DNA of 64,000 nt from Scatophagus argus (Eukaryota > Chordata > Actinopteri > Scatophagidae), in assembly GCF_020382885.2 (NCBI RefSeq), contig NC_058501.1, positions 6,758,001 to 6,822,000 on the forward strand. The letters run 5' to 3'. Positions 49,501 to 63,169 of this stretch are shown here, piece by piece. The position numbers were made by a program, and so were the translations under genes. The notes under the pieces were generated by a model. The model searched no databases, had not been told where the DNA came from, and saw only the letters and a program-made list of their open reading frames with translations. Numbering within the stretch: the stretch's first letter is position 1; each line of letters starts with the position of its first letter.

Positions 49501-52500
49501 CAGCATCTTAGTTTAGTGTGACAGCATGGTAGCATTTGCTAATTAGTGCTAAAAGTGTTTTAATTTGGGCCCAATAACCAAAATTATTACACTTGGTCCC
49601 CACAATCTTTGGAGATCTTTTAGTTAGTCACCTAATGCACATGACACAACCTTGAGAAACCTAAATAAATACAATAATGATTAAATATGGTCTTATGTTC
49701 CAGTTAAATCAGTTAAACGTGTACCGTTTATTTTCCATCGCCCACTGCAGTTAACTGCTCATTTGTTGCAGCCCACTCTGGCCTCTCAGAAACACACAAT
49801 GCTGAATTCACATTGAGGTCAGCCACACACAGACATTATTGCCAGGTGAAGCACTCATGGAAAGTAGGCCGTTGGTAGAACATCTGTGGATTTGGCATGT
49901 GTGCATGTCTGTATATAGTTGCATGACATTTGAAGACATTTCCCTTAACTGCAGTGCAGCCAAATGGTGCCCTTTTTAAAGCTAAAGTTGCTTGTTACCT
50001 GCCATGCAAACCAAACAGCAAAATCCCTTTAATGGAACTTTTCTGTTTCTGTATTTCCATTAAATACAGCAACTGAAAAGCTGCACATTAAACTCATGCA
50101 GGGTGTATCTCTGTGTAGTGTGTGGGTCAGAAAGTGATTAGCTTTGTCCCTTTTAGCCATGCGGCTCAGCTGTAAGAGTTGTCAGATTTCTGTTGCCAGA
50201 AAGACAGTGGGTTGTTCCTCTTTTTTTTTTTTCATTTTATTTATTTATTTTTTTTCATGTGAGTCAGCATCCTGCTGCCTGGGATAGATCAGCACTGACA
50301 CACAGCTCATGTCAAAGGTTACTTTGGGGCAGAGCTTGATAAGCGCAACTATGCTGGGATTCCTCTTCAACCTTATATGGGAGAGAGAAGGAGCTCCGGA
50401 GGGATGCTCCCCCAATCTGTCGGCCTTCCTGTCAAACACTCAACAATTTTGCAAAACAGAAGCTTGCTGTTGTTTTATGCCTGAACCTACACTGTTAGTG
50501 TGTGAGTAAGGGAATGAGAGAGAGAGACAGGAAGTGAGTTTGGAAGCTGAGGTGTACGCTAAGTCACAAATACATACTGAGATCCATAATCTGTACAAAA
50601 AACCCATATCACTAAACATGAATTTTATTCATAAATATTAACGACTCCCAATGAGAAACTTGGTTGTTCAGGAACTGTGTACTTTCTGCTTTCACACATG
50701 AAGTTAATTGCTGACAGTGCAGCTAAAAAGAATACAGATAGGCCAAAACACTTGAGCACTGAGACGTTGATACACTCTCATTAAAAGTGCATGGTTAGTC
50801 CAACTTAACTGGAGGAATAAAGGATTGCCAACAGTAAAAATGATTTCCATCTCTTCTCCAGCTTACACACCTATCCTGGATCAACTTTGAGTTGCTGTAC
50901 ATCTCCTGTGCAATGAAGGTTTTTCGCCAACTCTTTGGGTCTGTTCATTTCTGATTGTTGCCTCCAGATAAAGATAATTTGGCTAAACTTTTGGCTTGTT
51001 TCCACTTGTGTGATCATCTCACCACGTTTCTTGGGAAAGGAAAAGGAAAAAGGAAGACCTGATGAAGCACAAGAAATGCCTTGTAGGTCAAAATGTTGCC
51101 TCAAATACACACATTTTCAAAGCTTGGAAATTTCCCTGTACTGACATCCTTTTTCCCATGTACTTTTTATTTTGGCCTGCACCTGCATCCAGTTGAGGTT
51201 AAATGTGCAAACTATCCATCAGCTTTCCTTCTTGTTTTCTGCTCCATTCAAGGCTTTTATAGCAATTGAAGCAAAAATGCGAAGGCCATAGTTTGTGATA
51301 AACTGGAATTTTGGAACCAGCAATTTCCTAATATCACAGTAACTTACAAGATTTCATGGCACTGAGGCTCAAACTGTTTGCAAACTGGTCTTGATGTCAT
51401 CTTTCAGTCATAATTGGAAAGCCTGATTTTTGCAATTTTGTTTCAGATCCACTCACCTGGATACAGCCTTCACAAGTCAGTGTATATGAACCTCACACAC
51501 ATGGTTAAATCCATTTAAACTGTCAAAGTTGTTTTCCTCCCTGAGTGTGTGACATTGCTTAGTTAGACAGATGTGTATCCGCTGTGTCATTGCATAATGC
51601 AGCACAGCAGTCCTGTGGATGATGATGTCTGCTACAGACTACAGACGATGATCCTATTTAATCTGACATATTGTTTGCTTTTAGACTGCGTAAGAAATGC
51701 TTAACAAGCACATTGAGTGGCAGCTGTCAGTTCGTTTTAGCTCCATGCTTCACATTGGAGCACCAAACTTCAGTTTGCAACCAGGGTTGGACTTGTGCCT
51801 TCAGCCTTATTGCTGCTCTTTTCACACAAACCAGAAGCCCTGCGGTATTTAAGTGTTTAGAGTTTCTCCCTGAATTTTTACAAGGGCTGAAACACATGGC
51901 TTTGTGGCTTCAGAAGAAAAACAAATGTGGACAGAAATCTGTGTGGAAAATACTGGGGTTCTAACACCTGGGTTGTGTCTGACACAAAGACTCTGTGTTT
52001 CCACTGCTTTATGCTGCAGGGCAGGGCTTTGGCGCTTTATTAAGTCAAGTATTAGTCTGGCATTGTAGCTTCAAAGCTCCAATGAGCTATGAAAAGTTAA
52101 TGGGAAAAACAAAAACATCCACACACACACTCACATGCATACCATTGCTGCAACATACTACTGTAGACAGAAAGGTCTTTTAAAAAGAAGAGGAGTCACC
52201 ACCTCCAAAGCCCTGTGAAGATTCCCTCCCCCTCTTTTCCCAACACTCTCCTCTCAAATTGATTGAAGTGCCTGAATGTGTGTTCATGAACACCACTGAG
52301 TATGTGAGATGAAGTGAGATGTACAAATATGTCAACCAAAAACTCAAAGAAATACATAAGTATTTACCAAAATGTAGACTTTTTCTTGAAGGGAAAGTCA
52401 GTACTTATCAGATGTTCAGTGTATATGTAAGCCTTTTCAACATTTAAGAGATCATTTCTAAATTTAAACATTGGAATGTTTTAAACCTTGTCACTGCAGG

Positions 52501-55500
52501 TGTTATTTTCACAGCACAATGACAGGTGTTTGGCCTCTTCCTGAGATGACAACTGTAGAATTTTGAGTTAGGGTTTGAAAAGGCATGATTAACCTTAAAT
52601 AATATCTGTTTTGTCAACTTTTCTTCTTTCAAAAGTTTTCAGATTAACCTCAAATCTGGTGATGTTCCTTATTTTGGACAAAGTAAAGCAAAGTGGAGCA
52701 TGCCAGTTACGTTTGCTTTAATGGGAGACCCTGAATGCAACTTGCCACTGTAAACGGAGACCAAGTTCCATAGACAGTTTGAAAGAAAGCAGATGAATAA
52801 GGGCAAAATACTGAAAGCTGAATGTATGAGCTGCTGGAAATACTTTTACAGTAAATGATTTGCAATGTCTTTCACTCTGGCATGAATTAATAGAAGTCTC
52901 TGTGTCCACTGTGAAGGACACTCTGTTGAGGCAAGACAACAACTTCTTCATAGCAGGAGTGATTTTTTTTTCACATTGAACGCTGTCCAGATTCTGGAAG
53001 CCAGAGCAAGTGGAAACATTTCCGCTTCATTGCCAGTGGAACTTAAATAGACTTCAGGGTTATTACATTCAAAGTGAGTAATAATGGGAATACCCCTTTG
53101 CACATGATCTGACACATGATAATGTGGATTACCAGGTAATGACGAGTGTGGGACTGCATGTATGAGAGTGTCGGCCTATTTCTTAGCCCGCCTTGTCATT
53201 TCCCAACACTGAAAGGCAATGAGTTTATTACTGGTCACTGGTATTCAGAGCAACTGGTGCCGGCCGGTGTGACAGTCACCACACCAGCCAGAAATGTCAC
53301 AACAGGTCACCCTACACAGCTGACTACAGGGGGAATGTTCTCCATGTGCGCACTCGTACAAACACACAGACATTCTACACAAAGTTTCTCACTGCTTTTT
53401 CCACACACAAACACACACAGGCACAGGGACTACAAACATGCCACAAGGAATAAGTTGTTACATTCTCCTGTGTTAGCAGATCGCTTAACCTCTTTTGGTC
53501 TGAGATACCAACAACAGAGGAGTAAAGCTTGTTAGCCTCTCCAAATACCTTCCACAGACATGTTATCTTAGGCTTTGACGGCAGGTCCAGTTAGTTAAAA
53601 ACTACCCTAAATGGTGTGGCTGGCTCCATGGTTTCACCAAAAAGAGCTACACACGCTGACATTACATAAAAGGCATGATGTGGTTCTTAGATAAAGCAGC
53701 CGGTCAGATGATATGCTGCTGTCAAACTAAACAAGGACTCGTGCACTCGTGTGTCCGTTAACCCTCGGGTCTCTTATGGGTGTGCCCATTCTCTGTCCAA
53801 CTACAGGTCATATGACAACCCTGGAAAAACTGCCTGTTGTTTATTTTCTTATCTCAAAGTTCAAATCACTGCTAATTCTGGTTTTCCTGTACTACTGTAA
53901 GCTGCACTGTGACACAGTCGAAAGGCCAAAGTATGGCCAGGCTCCAGTTGCTCTCCGGCAACTTTTCATCTGGTCAAGGTCTTTGAAATGTTTGACAAGT
54001 ACATTTGCGTGGAATGAACCAAGTGTGCAATATTTTACCTTTCTCTCACTAAGTTGTTACAGCTGTTATCACAGTTAAGGACACTCACACTTGATGTGTA
54101 GCAGAACCATAAAGGAATGCCATGACCCCTGGTACACATCATTCATCCTTGAGCTTCACATTCATAACATAAATTCACAGCTGAAGGCTAGGAGTAATGA
54201 TCATGAATATGATATGACAGTTTACTGACTCAGTTAATGTGCCTGCTGTGCTTAAGCTGTGTCAAGGGCAATGCTGCACTGCTGAGCTGCCAATACAACT
54301 GTACAATATATCACATGTAGGCAATAATAACCTAGAGTTTACTGAATGACTTGTAGGAAGTCAAAAAGCAAAGATACATAGAATGTGCTAAGTATTGAAT
54401 TTTACAAAGTCAGCTAAGAGCCCTACCTTTATAATATCTTTTCTATCTATGCTGTTTACACCAAAAAAATCCTCAGCAAGTTGTTGTGTTGGGTGGATAT
54501 AGCATGTCCTCCATCCTAGCTGGTTGAGGGCATGTGTGTCAGGCAGCAATGAATGGATCAGATTCTGATTATACAAGTTACGTTGGAAGTGTATGTGATG
54601 CTTGAAAAAAATAAATTAAAGTAAAATCCGGTGATCGTGTATGGGGCAAATGCTTTTTGAGCCAGTGTGTGTCATGTGATGGAAGTTGCAATACTGAGTG
54701 TGACCACTACGGCAAATGTTGCCTCGCAGCACAGTCAGCTCTGTTTCTGGGCTATTTGGTCAGATGAACAGTGCATTTTGAAGAAGGCAGAGTCACAAAA
54801 CAGTCAGTTACTACACATACTTTCTAATTCGAACAGATACTTATATATCCAATAACTGCGCTGTCCCTTTTTGAATAATCACAGTTATTCAGTGTAGCCC
54901 ATGGGACAATAGAAAGCAATTTCATTTTGCTTAGGTCAGTTTCATTTCGCTTAGGTCATGACCGTGAGAAAAGGTCTGTCGAATTGTTTAATACCAATTA
55001 AAGAGATCTGAAACATAGTTTCTTGTGACTTACAGTGGGAGGCAGTAGACTACAAGACTCAGTGTTAGAATAGAGGCAGACACACTGGTGTCAATGGTGG
55101 GAAAGCTGAATGTTCTGGATCGATATAAATCTGTCAGACATGCAGGACAAGTCCCACCGCCCATCCCGGGAGCAGAGCATAGCAGCCAGTAGCCAGTAGC
55201 CAGTAGCCAGAGTGGCGCCTCCAGCAGAAACTCCCTGTCATGCATAGCAGAGACAGAAAAAGATGATGAGGCAATCAGACGGTGAGGAAGAGAGGGAAGA
55301 CAGGAAGTAGAGAGATAGAGTGCTTGAAATAAACAAATAAGAGATTACAAGCAGAAATTAAAGAGGAAGAAAAAGCGGGAGAGGTGGTGTTTGGGGGTTA
55401 CAGTCTTTTTCACACTTAGCTGTTGTTGGTTTCACGCTCAGCAGCTGTTTGTTTACATGAAGGGACACGTGTAAGTTAAGAAGGTTGTCTTCCAGACTTC

Positions 55501-56648
55501 TGCTGGAGAGGTTTTATGTTTGACTTCCAGAAATTCTCTGCTAATTCAATGAGATGTTACAGTATCAGCCATACTTCTGTGGTTAAAAGAATACTTATAG
55601 GTCACAAAATGTATACTAGACTTGAAACAATTTGTCAATTAATAGAATGTCGAAAGAAATGTAATCTTCAACTATACTGATGAATTCATAAGAAATATTA
55701 ATAAATAACATTTCAAGCAAAAAATTCACTGTTTCTCAAATAAGAATGTTTTTTTTTCTTAGTCCTTGGGTTAGCCACTTAAAAGTGTCAGTCTAAATGT
55801 TCGCTACAGATTAGATGATACTAAATACAATCAGTTGTTGCAGCCGTAGGATGTATTCTTTCAGATAAACTCACATTTTGTTATACTTTAGGATACTTTA
55901 GGCTTCTTTAAGTGGGTTTCTGTGAAGTACTTATCCATAGTCAGTGTATTACCTGCAGTAGACTGACTGTCAGGGTGCCCCCAGTGTGGTGAAGCAGAGA
56001 GGAGAGTCGGCACGAAAAGAGAAGCAATGTAAGCACTTGGACAGGGTCTGCCGCATAATGGAATTTAGCCACCTAAAAGAAAACCTCCCTTAAAACAAAT
56101 CAATATCAGTTTAAGAGTTTGCGACATTTTGAATGTTTTCACAGCTTTACCTTGCTGTCAGACGGCCCTTTCCTTTGCACTATATGTACTCAACTGGCAT
56201 GCTTTAGTCCAGAACACCAAATAAGCCAGACAGACACTTGCTGAAGAGCACTGCTGTGCTACTACTGTAGGTAATACACTAACTATGTATAGATATGACA
56301 TGGAACCCTACGTCAAATAAACAAAACTGTCTCCTTAAAAGCTGAAAGATCTAAGTAATTAAAAATTTGATTAATAAAAGACACTGCCTAATCAATATGT
56401 CGTGTAAGATTAAGTAATAAGATTTCCTGCTATCTGTCATTTGACTCACTTTAGATGAAAAGTATAGACTAATTTCTACTAGACTAGACTAACTTTCAGT
56501 ATTTATGCTCATGACGCACTTCTTACTTGATAGTCTTCTCAGAAACAATATGACAACTTTCACTGTCCTCTGTGACATCTTCCCTCTTGTGCCTACAACA
56601 GTGTGTTCCACCAGTGAAATGTGACTGGTTTCAGCTGGGTTTCATTTG

Positions 56649-56673
56649 CACACACACACACACACACACACAC
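56649..56673. repeat. (CA)n microsatellite
   Basis: Uninterrupted CA run in the long plectin intron. Confidence 0.95.
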
Positions 56674-59600
56674 GTGTACTTTCCCTTAAGGCCCACAGGA
56701 GGTATCACTTGGCAAAGGCAGTGTTTCCAGCCTTATGTGTGCATCCAGCTCACAGGTCCTTGGAGGTTTCTGCCGCGCTCCCTGTAGAAGCACAGCAGGC
56801 TTAGTCAATATGAAAGGGTGTGTGTTACATTTATTAAGTATGCATATTATAAAGTGTACTATTGATAATTAATGCATTTCCCTCTGTCAGTGTCCAGATA
56901 CTCATACAACATTTATCAGTGCTTTTGAGATTACAGTGATTTGACGACGACATTTAGTTTTCATTTACTGTTTTATTGTTGATCTTTTTTCATTGTACAT
57001 TCTAGTCCTGCTGAATCATAGTACTTAGTTTGCTCTTCTCTTCTCTTCTTACTTCTCCTCATGCTGGTTGAGTTTATTTTGTTCTTTGCAGGGAAAGCAC
57101 AGCCCCTAGTGGATCATTGTCCTCATAACAACAAACCTGACAATCAAAAAGCAGAGGAAAGGACATGAAAGGGCATAAAAATGCTTTGAACTGATTTCTA
57201 GGACAAGAATGGGAGTTGAAATAAACGACTTTATATTCCATTTCATAGAATATACCTTTGAGGTTCAATTTATTTGAATGTGGGAGTCCTAAGATCATCT
57301 TTTAATCAAAGCATGGATTATGTTCCTCTCTCTCAAGTAAATAACACTGAAATGACAGCATCTCTCCAGTGACGCTCCAGCTCTACCCAAGTGATTCTGA
57401 GTCAAAGCACATGAGTCAGAGCGTGGGTGGGGTACCCTGGGGGCCTGATCCCTGCCCACTACAGAAAACTAGCCCTCACCTTCTCCCTTCTGCAAATAAG
57501 GATTTGGAGCAGAACCTTCCAGCGTGCACCCTCCTTGCTGTAATTTATCCAAATCTTTTCTTTGAAAGGAGCGACCCCACACAACGTAAAGGTCCCCTGG
57601 GACCTGGTCTTAGGTCTTTAAGGGTGGAGCATGGGAGGAAACATGCAGGGGTCATTTGCTCCATGCCGTGTTTCCGTTCTGTCTCAATTCCCAGAATTCC
57701 TCACCAGTAGGAAAATCATCTCCGTGTTGAAGTTTTAACAGCTGCATGATGCTTGTCAGTCAACAAGGGCACATTGTTTTTTTTCAGCTTTGTATTTAAC
57801 TGAAAAAAAAAATCAATTAATAAACTGTGAGAAGCTTTTAAATATATTCAGTGCAAGCTGAAAGAACAATGAAATCTTACTTGTCTAAATAATAATAATA
57901 AAATACCACTGGAGCTGTGGACTGAGTGACTTGTGTAGAAAACCTGACTTCTCAGCCTGCAGTAATTTTTTCCCCTTCACAGTACACCATATCCCTTACT
58001 GACAGGCAGTGATCTGTTGTATTCAGTCCTTTGGCTTAACTATTTTATCAGAGGCTAACACAGAGACCGTCTCTCTGTGGCGAGGCTGGTCTCCTGCTGA
58101 CTGCTGCCCAGGGCTCTAAGCCGACACATTGGGCCGGAGATTTGAGTGGCTGGGTGACCTCAGACAGAAGGAATGTTTTGTCTGGATGTCCACAGCAGGG
58201 CTACCAGTCTGATGTAGACAGAGGAGAGAGGCTGTGAGCCAGCAGTAGTTTGTGCACAACAATAACACCATACAAAGAAAGAAACGGGCAAAATTGGAAA
58301 TGTTGCATTTCTAGTTTCAAACCCCTTAGCAAGCCATCTTTTTGCCAGGTTCTCTCGTTTTTGTTATACAAGCATTTGTTTACACTGATCAGCTGTTAAA
58401 TTCTAGGTCCAATACGTTTGTGGTTACAGATGCTTTGTGTTTTAGCCTTATATAACAGTTGTGTCTGTGTTTGGAAACGTTTCTGAAGCTTGTGTCATAA
58501 AGAAGAATCCTGCTCCTTTGTCTAACTCTTAAAGACAGAAAAAGCCAGCTTCATGTCTCTGGCTGAAGGGGAGGAGTGAGGCAAAGATTTGACACACCCA
58601 AAAAATATGAGTGAGTTTTACAAACACAAAATGACAACATGCTAAATGGTGTGTGGTGTGAAAATCTTTATTGCTTATTGTACTGTATGTCTTCATAACC
58701 AAGCTGATACAATTTCCTGTCAGTTGAGCATGAAAGCTTGTTCGTGACTCTTTTCTTTTAATTTCTTGGGGAAAAAAAGAAGTCAAATTCCAGCCAGTAA
58801 TTCTTTAATTTTTCTGCAGCATTGAGTTGTACAAAAGCCATTTTTTATTTTTTTTTTTCAATGCTGTTACCTCAAGCTTATAGATTAATTGTTTTATTAT
58901 CTTGAGACAGCAAGCTTTGTCATGTCAAGATAAGAAAATAATTAGCCTGAGATAATAACATTTAAAAAATGATGACAACCACTCAGATTTTGTGCTATTT
59001 TGTGGTCGATGTCAGCGGTTGGAGTTTGACCGATAGCTACCTTCACTGTTTCTCACCAATGAGCAAGTATGCGGAGCCTATTTTCAAAATAATTTGAAAC
59101 CTCCATTTATATTTGTTTGTTTGTGGTCTTCCTCCCAACCTTTGTTAGGGCATTTCATTTCTTGGCATATTATCTACACCAACTGAAAATCATTGGGATA
59201 GAATGAAACATTGTACTAGTACCGGTAGTTAAGACCTCCACAGGTTGTTTTACACATGCCCCCGTGTTAACAGATGCTCATTTGGCTGTTAAAAATGATG
59301 AACCTTTTTCCTGATAAATACAGCATGTAATGTAAGATAACTGCTCAAAAAGTTAATAAAGTGAAGAATTCCAGCAGGAGCAGTAATCTATCCGGCTTTG
59401 ACTGTTACTCAGAGGTTGAGAGAAGATTCCCAGAGTAAGCCTTAACAAATAAGCCTTAGCAATTTACAGGCTGTCTGGCTGCTAATAAACTCTTGTGTAG
59501 ATTTGCAGGATCCCCTTTTAAGTCTGTACTGGACTTACAAACTGCACAGAAGCAAATAAGTCCAGTTTAGCCTGGACTAGCATGACAAAAGCCCTGCTCC

Positions 59601-62587
59601 TCATAAGTCCCATTCCTTCCAACACCCAGTCATGAAACACTGCTAGTAGTTAAAAGATTCATCCTCGTAACCTTGAGCAGCTGAAGGGTTATTGTTTGAC
59701 ATTGCAAGCTGTGTTTGTTACAGTATGTACCCATATGTGTTTCTGCAGGCCAGTGGTTTTACATCTCTGTAAAACATTTGAAAAGCATAACAAAGGACAG
59801 TGTCTTCACAATCCAAGTGTCAAGCGCAGTTACAATAGGGATTTAATAAAAACATGTTGTACTGAACCATGTGCTGCCATGTTAGATTTAGATAGTTTAG
59901 TGTAAACCAAAATCAGGTATTCCTGGAGACAATGACAGTATTTCTCAATATCTTTTCTAGGCCTTTCTACAAATACAATCTTGAGGAATATGTTCAGAAT
60001 CCTCAACCAGAGCTTCTTTTGGCTCTACATCAAACACAGCTTACTTACAAGTTTTTGTTACATTCAGCCTTTAAGCCCTTCCATTAGATTTCTATTCATT
60101 CCTCTGACTGAGGAATTTACTCCTGCAATTACAGGCATTAACTATGATTGATCATCCAGCTGCAGGCAATGTATTACTGTGAACGCTGTTGGCAAATCTG
60201 CTACAGCACAACAGAATCAGTTAATTACTAAACAAACATGAGTCATGTCTGCAAATAAAGCCCACAAACACATATTGCTCGTTCTCTGATTCAGTGAGAG
60301 AGTTATTTTCCCCTTTAAGGTGGCTTAGTACTTACTGAGATTTACATGACCGCTGAAAGCACACGGTAGTTACGCTTATCAGCTTATGAACGTGAGAACA
60401 TCACATGGCAGCAACGATGTTTGTCATTTAGCCTGTTTGTGTTTACTGATCATCATCAAAAATACCTGCTATGCTTTTAATATTTATTTTTAATTGATTT
60501 AGTGAACAGTGAACAAGTTTTTTTTCAGGGTGATATCATGCATTTTGAATTTTCATGTAATTTAATGGATAGACGTTCCATCAACTTTCAGTCTTTCTTG
60601 ATAATGTTACAGCAGCATTAGCTTACATTAGCTAAATGTTGGCAGGTTGCCTGTATTTGTTCGATTCAATCCAGGCTGTTTTGTCACCTTTCTTGTTTGG
60701 TTCTTTAATCTATTGGAAGTGTGGATGATTTTAAGTCCGTAATTGTGTTGCTTTTTCTTCCAAGGACCTGTAGCATTAGCAACACTACTGGCAGACACAT
60801 GTGTTGTCAGTTAGTCTAGTATTTCTGGTCATGGTTTTTCTTGATTAAATTATGTGTTTCTGCATTGCCATATACATGATTTAAGCATTTCTGCTTACCC
60901 CACAAACTAACTAATTTAAAATGATCAGTCTATGTAGAGGTACTTGCACTTGTCAGTTGTTATCGACCAACTAAGTATGAACTTCCTTGGTTGCATTGTC
61001 TGCTTGTCTTTAATGGAACATGTCACAGTGACAAGAGTCGGGCATGGGAATAGAGAGACGGGCACATGTCCAAAGCAATATGAGCCAGAACAAGCAGTCA
61101 GAAACTGAAACACACACAAAACACACAGCTGGGTCCCTCTGTAAGTTTTCATGCTTGTGTGTGTTTTTGTGTGTGTCGCTTTGTTGTATAAGTCTGGCAC
61201 AAAAACAAATTCTCAGTACTCTCAGCGACGCTGCCACAACCACTTACCACCGTACACTTCAAAACACGCTCGCACACACACATAGACACACACACATGAT
61301 TGAATTCTCCTTGACTGTGCAGAACAGCTAGACTTTTCCCTGCTGCCAAAAATGTGCCAGTCATTTCCTCCAGACGTCCTTTATTATGTGCAAGAGGCCA
61401 GGCAGGAGCTGAATCAAATAATAGCTCTGCAACAAGGCCGCCTGCTGTCTGAGCTGAGGCGGAGGCTAACTGATTATTAGAGGATTGATTTGCCATCATT
61501 TATTTTGTTTTGATTTGGTATGTTCTAATCCACTTCCTGTGGCTTTGACCACATTCTGTCCTACTGGGGAAAAGCAGGGCTTTCTGAGTGATGACAGGGC
61601 TTGATCAGTGGTGGATGTAAATGCCTAGCATGTAAGTCAGTGCAGAGGAAGTAGCTTACTGACTAAAAGGACAAATTTGGATTTGTTAACATTAGGCACA
61701 GACTCCTTGTCTTCAGAGCCAAGTCTCTCATTAGAGTTTCATGCTCACATCAAAACCTTTTCAGCAGGCTTGAGAAAATAATTATTGCTTTCAGTGCATT
61801 ACATCAGGGGGTTGGCAAAGGCAGTAGACTTGTGAATTGATCAAAAACCACAAATAAAAATGATTCTGATCCAGGGATTTTTAGATATCTAATGTAGTTC
61901 CACTTTTGCACGAAATAACAGCAGATATGAACAACATCACTTTTGTTGTGAATGTATCTTGTGAGTATATACACAAGACATTCTTAAATACATTTTAAGC
62001 ATATCTGCAGATATAAAATTTTGAAGTCAGTTATCATTCCCCTTCCTTTGGTCCAGGAGTGTATGGAGACCTACTTTGTGATTTTTAATAAACAAGCATG
62101 TCTGAAATGTGTGCTACTACTGACACTTGTTTTCACAGGTATATTAAAAAAGACTTGTTTTCACATTATTCTACAAATGTGTTGGTGACAATAGTTAATT
62201 CAGTGTCAGCTAATGTATGTTGTATTCAGTATGAAAAGTATATAACTATCAGCTAATATATGTTGTCTTACTGTTGAATATAGATTCACATTTAACCGTA
62301 ACAGATATGGTTAGGGTTAACCACTGTCGAGTATCTGTTTTATAGTGCTTTAGCTCATGCATTTTCATATATCAGTTACTGTTGCTTACACTAATGTGTT
62401 GAGGTGCTAACAATTGGCAAACGTTGGTACTAAAAATTGGTACTAATTGGTAATTAGTACTAAGCTGGGCTGGTTAGGAGTTAGAGTTGTTGGATCTTCT
62501 CATATCTCTGTGGTCTGTCTGTGTGAGCTGCAGGTTCATCTGGGTACATGGACCTGGGTCTGGTATTGGGATTCTCTTCTTTCTCTG

Positions 62588-62589
<2 letters not shown>

Positions 62590-62629
<40 letters not shown>
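62590..62629. repeat. (CA)n microsatellite upstream of 1e-like exon
   Basis: About 20 AC units, roughly 500 bp before the 1e-like start codon. Confidence 0.96.
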
Positions 62630-62630
<1 letters not shown>

Positions 62631-62707
62631 TACATTATCTTTTCCTATGTCTTTTGCTGAACAAATTAACAGAAGTTAACAGAACAGACTACCTTAATGT
62701 CATCCTC

Positions 62708-62732
62708 ATAGTGTGGAGTGACTCCACACTAT
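62708..62732. repeat. 25-bp near-perfect palindrome upstream of 1e-like exon
   Basis: Arms ATAGTGTGGAGT and ACTCCACACTAT are exact reverse complements around a single G. It lies about 390 bp upstream of the ATG at 63124. The one-base spacer suits a dimeric protein site or small cruciform rather than an RNA hairpin. Confidence 0.7.
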
Positions 62733-62779
62733 ACCCTGATGGGCCGGTTTGTGGAAAAGCTTGATTTAGGGACCGGCTG

Positions 62780-63123
62780 GGTTTGTGTTGCGGTGAATGA
62801 CTGAAAAGCCAGTTTTAAGTGAAAGAGGATGAGGAGGAGGGGACAAGGGAGGAGCTTTGCACCCTGCAGATGCACACACACATTTTTTTTGTGTGTGTCT
62901 GAGAGACAGACTGTGAGTGTGTGTGTGCACATGGTGTATCACAGGAACCAAAACAGAGCAGCAGCCTGCTGTGGCAGAAAGAGGAGGAAAGTGACCAAAG
63001 AGAAACAGAAAAGACTGAAACTTGAGAATCGCTTCATCTTAACAGGAAGAAAGCTAAACTGCTGAAGCTTTCATCATCAACATTCACTTTCACCATTCTT
63101 CACAAAGAGGCCAAAAAGTGACT
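62780..63123 (+). promoter_or_regulatory. plec: Putative promoter and 5' UTR of plectin 1e-like exon
   Basis: A purine-rich stretch (GAGGATGAGGAGGAGGGG near 62824), CA/TG microrepeats at 62872-62930, then AAAGAGGAGGAAAGTGACC and an A-rich leader up to the ATG. No obvious TATA box was seen. The start site is inferred only from the exon downstream. Confidence 0.35.
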
Positions 63124-63169
63124 ATGGACAACCCAAGGTCGATCCAAAATGAGATCACATCTCTCAAAG
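63124..63169 (+). CDS. plec: Plectin alternative first coding exon, 1e-like
   Basis: ATG at 63124 (context AGTGACT before it, G at +4) opens 15 codons, MDNPRSIQNEITSLK, plus one base before donor GTATTT (63170). The pattern M-D-x-x-R-x-I-Q-x-E-I-x-S-L-K matches what I recall of the short plectin 1e N-terminus. The phase is the same as the other two first exons, leaving a G to complete the shared Asp codon. It is the closest first exon to the common body of the gene, which lies beyond the window. Confidence 0.85.

Larger units (their letters stand above)
45007..62600 (+). other. Long plectin intron between 1f- and 1e-like exons
   Basis: About 17.6 kb without a recognised exon. It holds (TG)n plus (GA)n at 46498-46550, poly-T runs (45979-45997 and 50221-50260), three AGCCAGT units near 55182-55211, (CA)n at 56649-56673, CA-rich 61268-61300 and (CA)n at 62590-62629. 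Long frames at 53146-53535 and 57369-57710 lack splice context and family resemblance. A somewhat GC-richer patch at 48080-48235 is unexplained. Tissue enhancers or very short first exons may be present. Confidence 0.6.

Noticed and set aside
53146..53535. 129-codon plus-strand frame
   Set aside because: No domain, biased composition from CACA-rich DNA near its end, and it sits inside a plectin intron.
55182..55211. AGCCAGT repeated about three times
   Set aside because: Too short to be more than a trivial slippage repeat.
57369..57710. 113-codon plus-strand frame in a GC-richer patch
   Set aside because: No family resemblance, and no acceptor and donor in matching phase were seen; probably chance.
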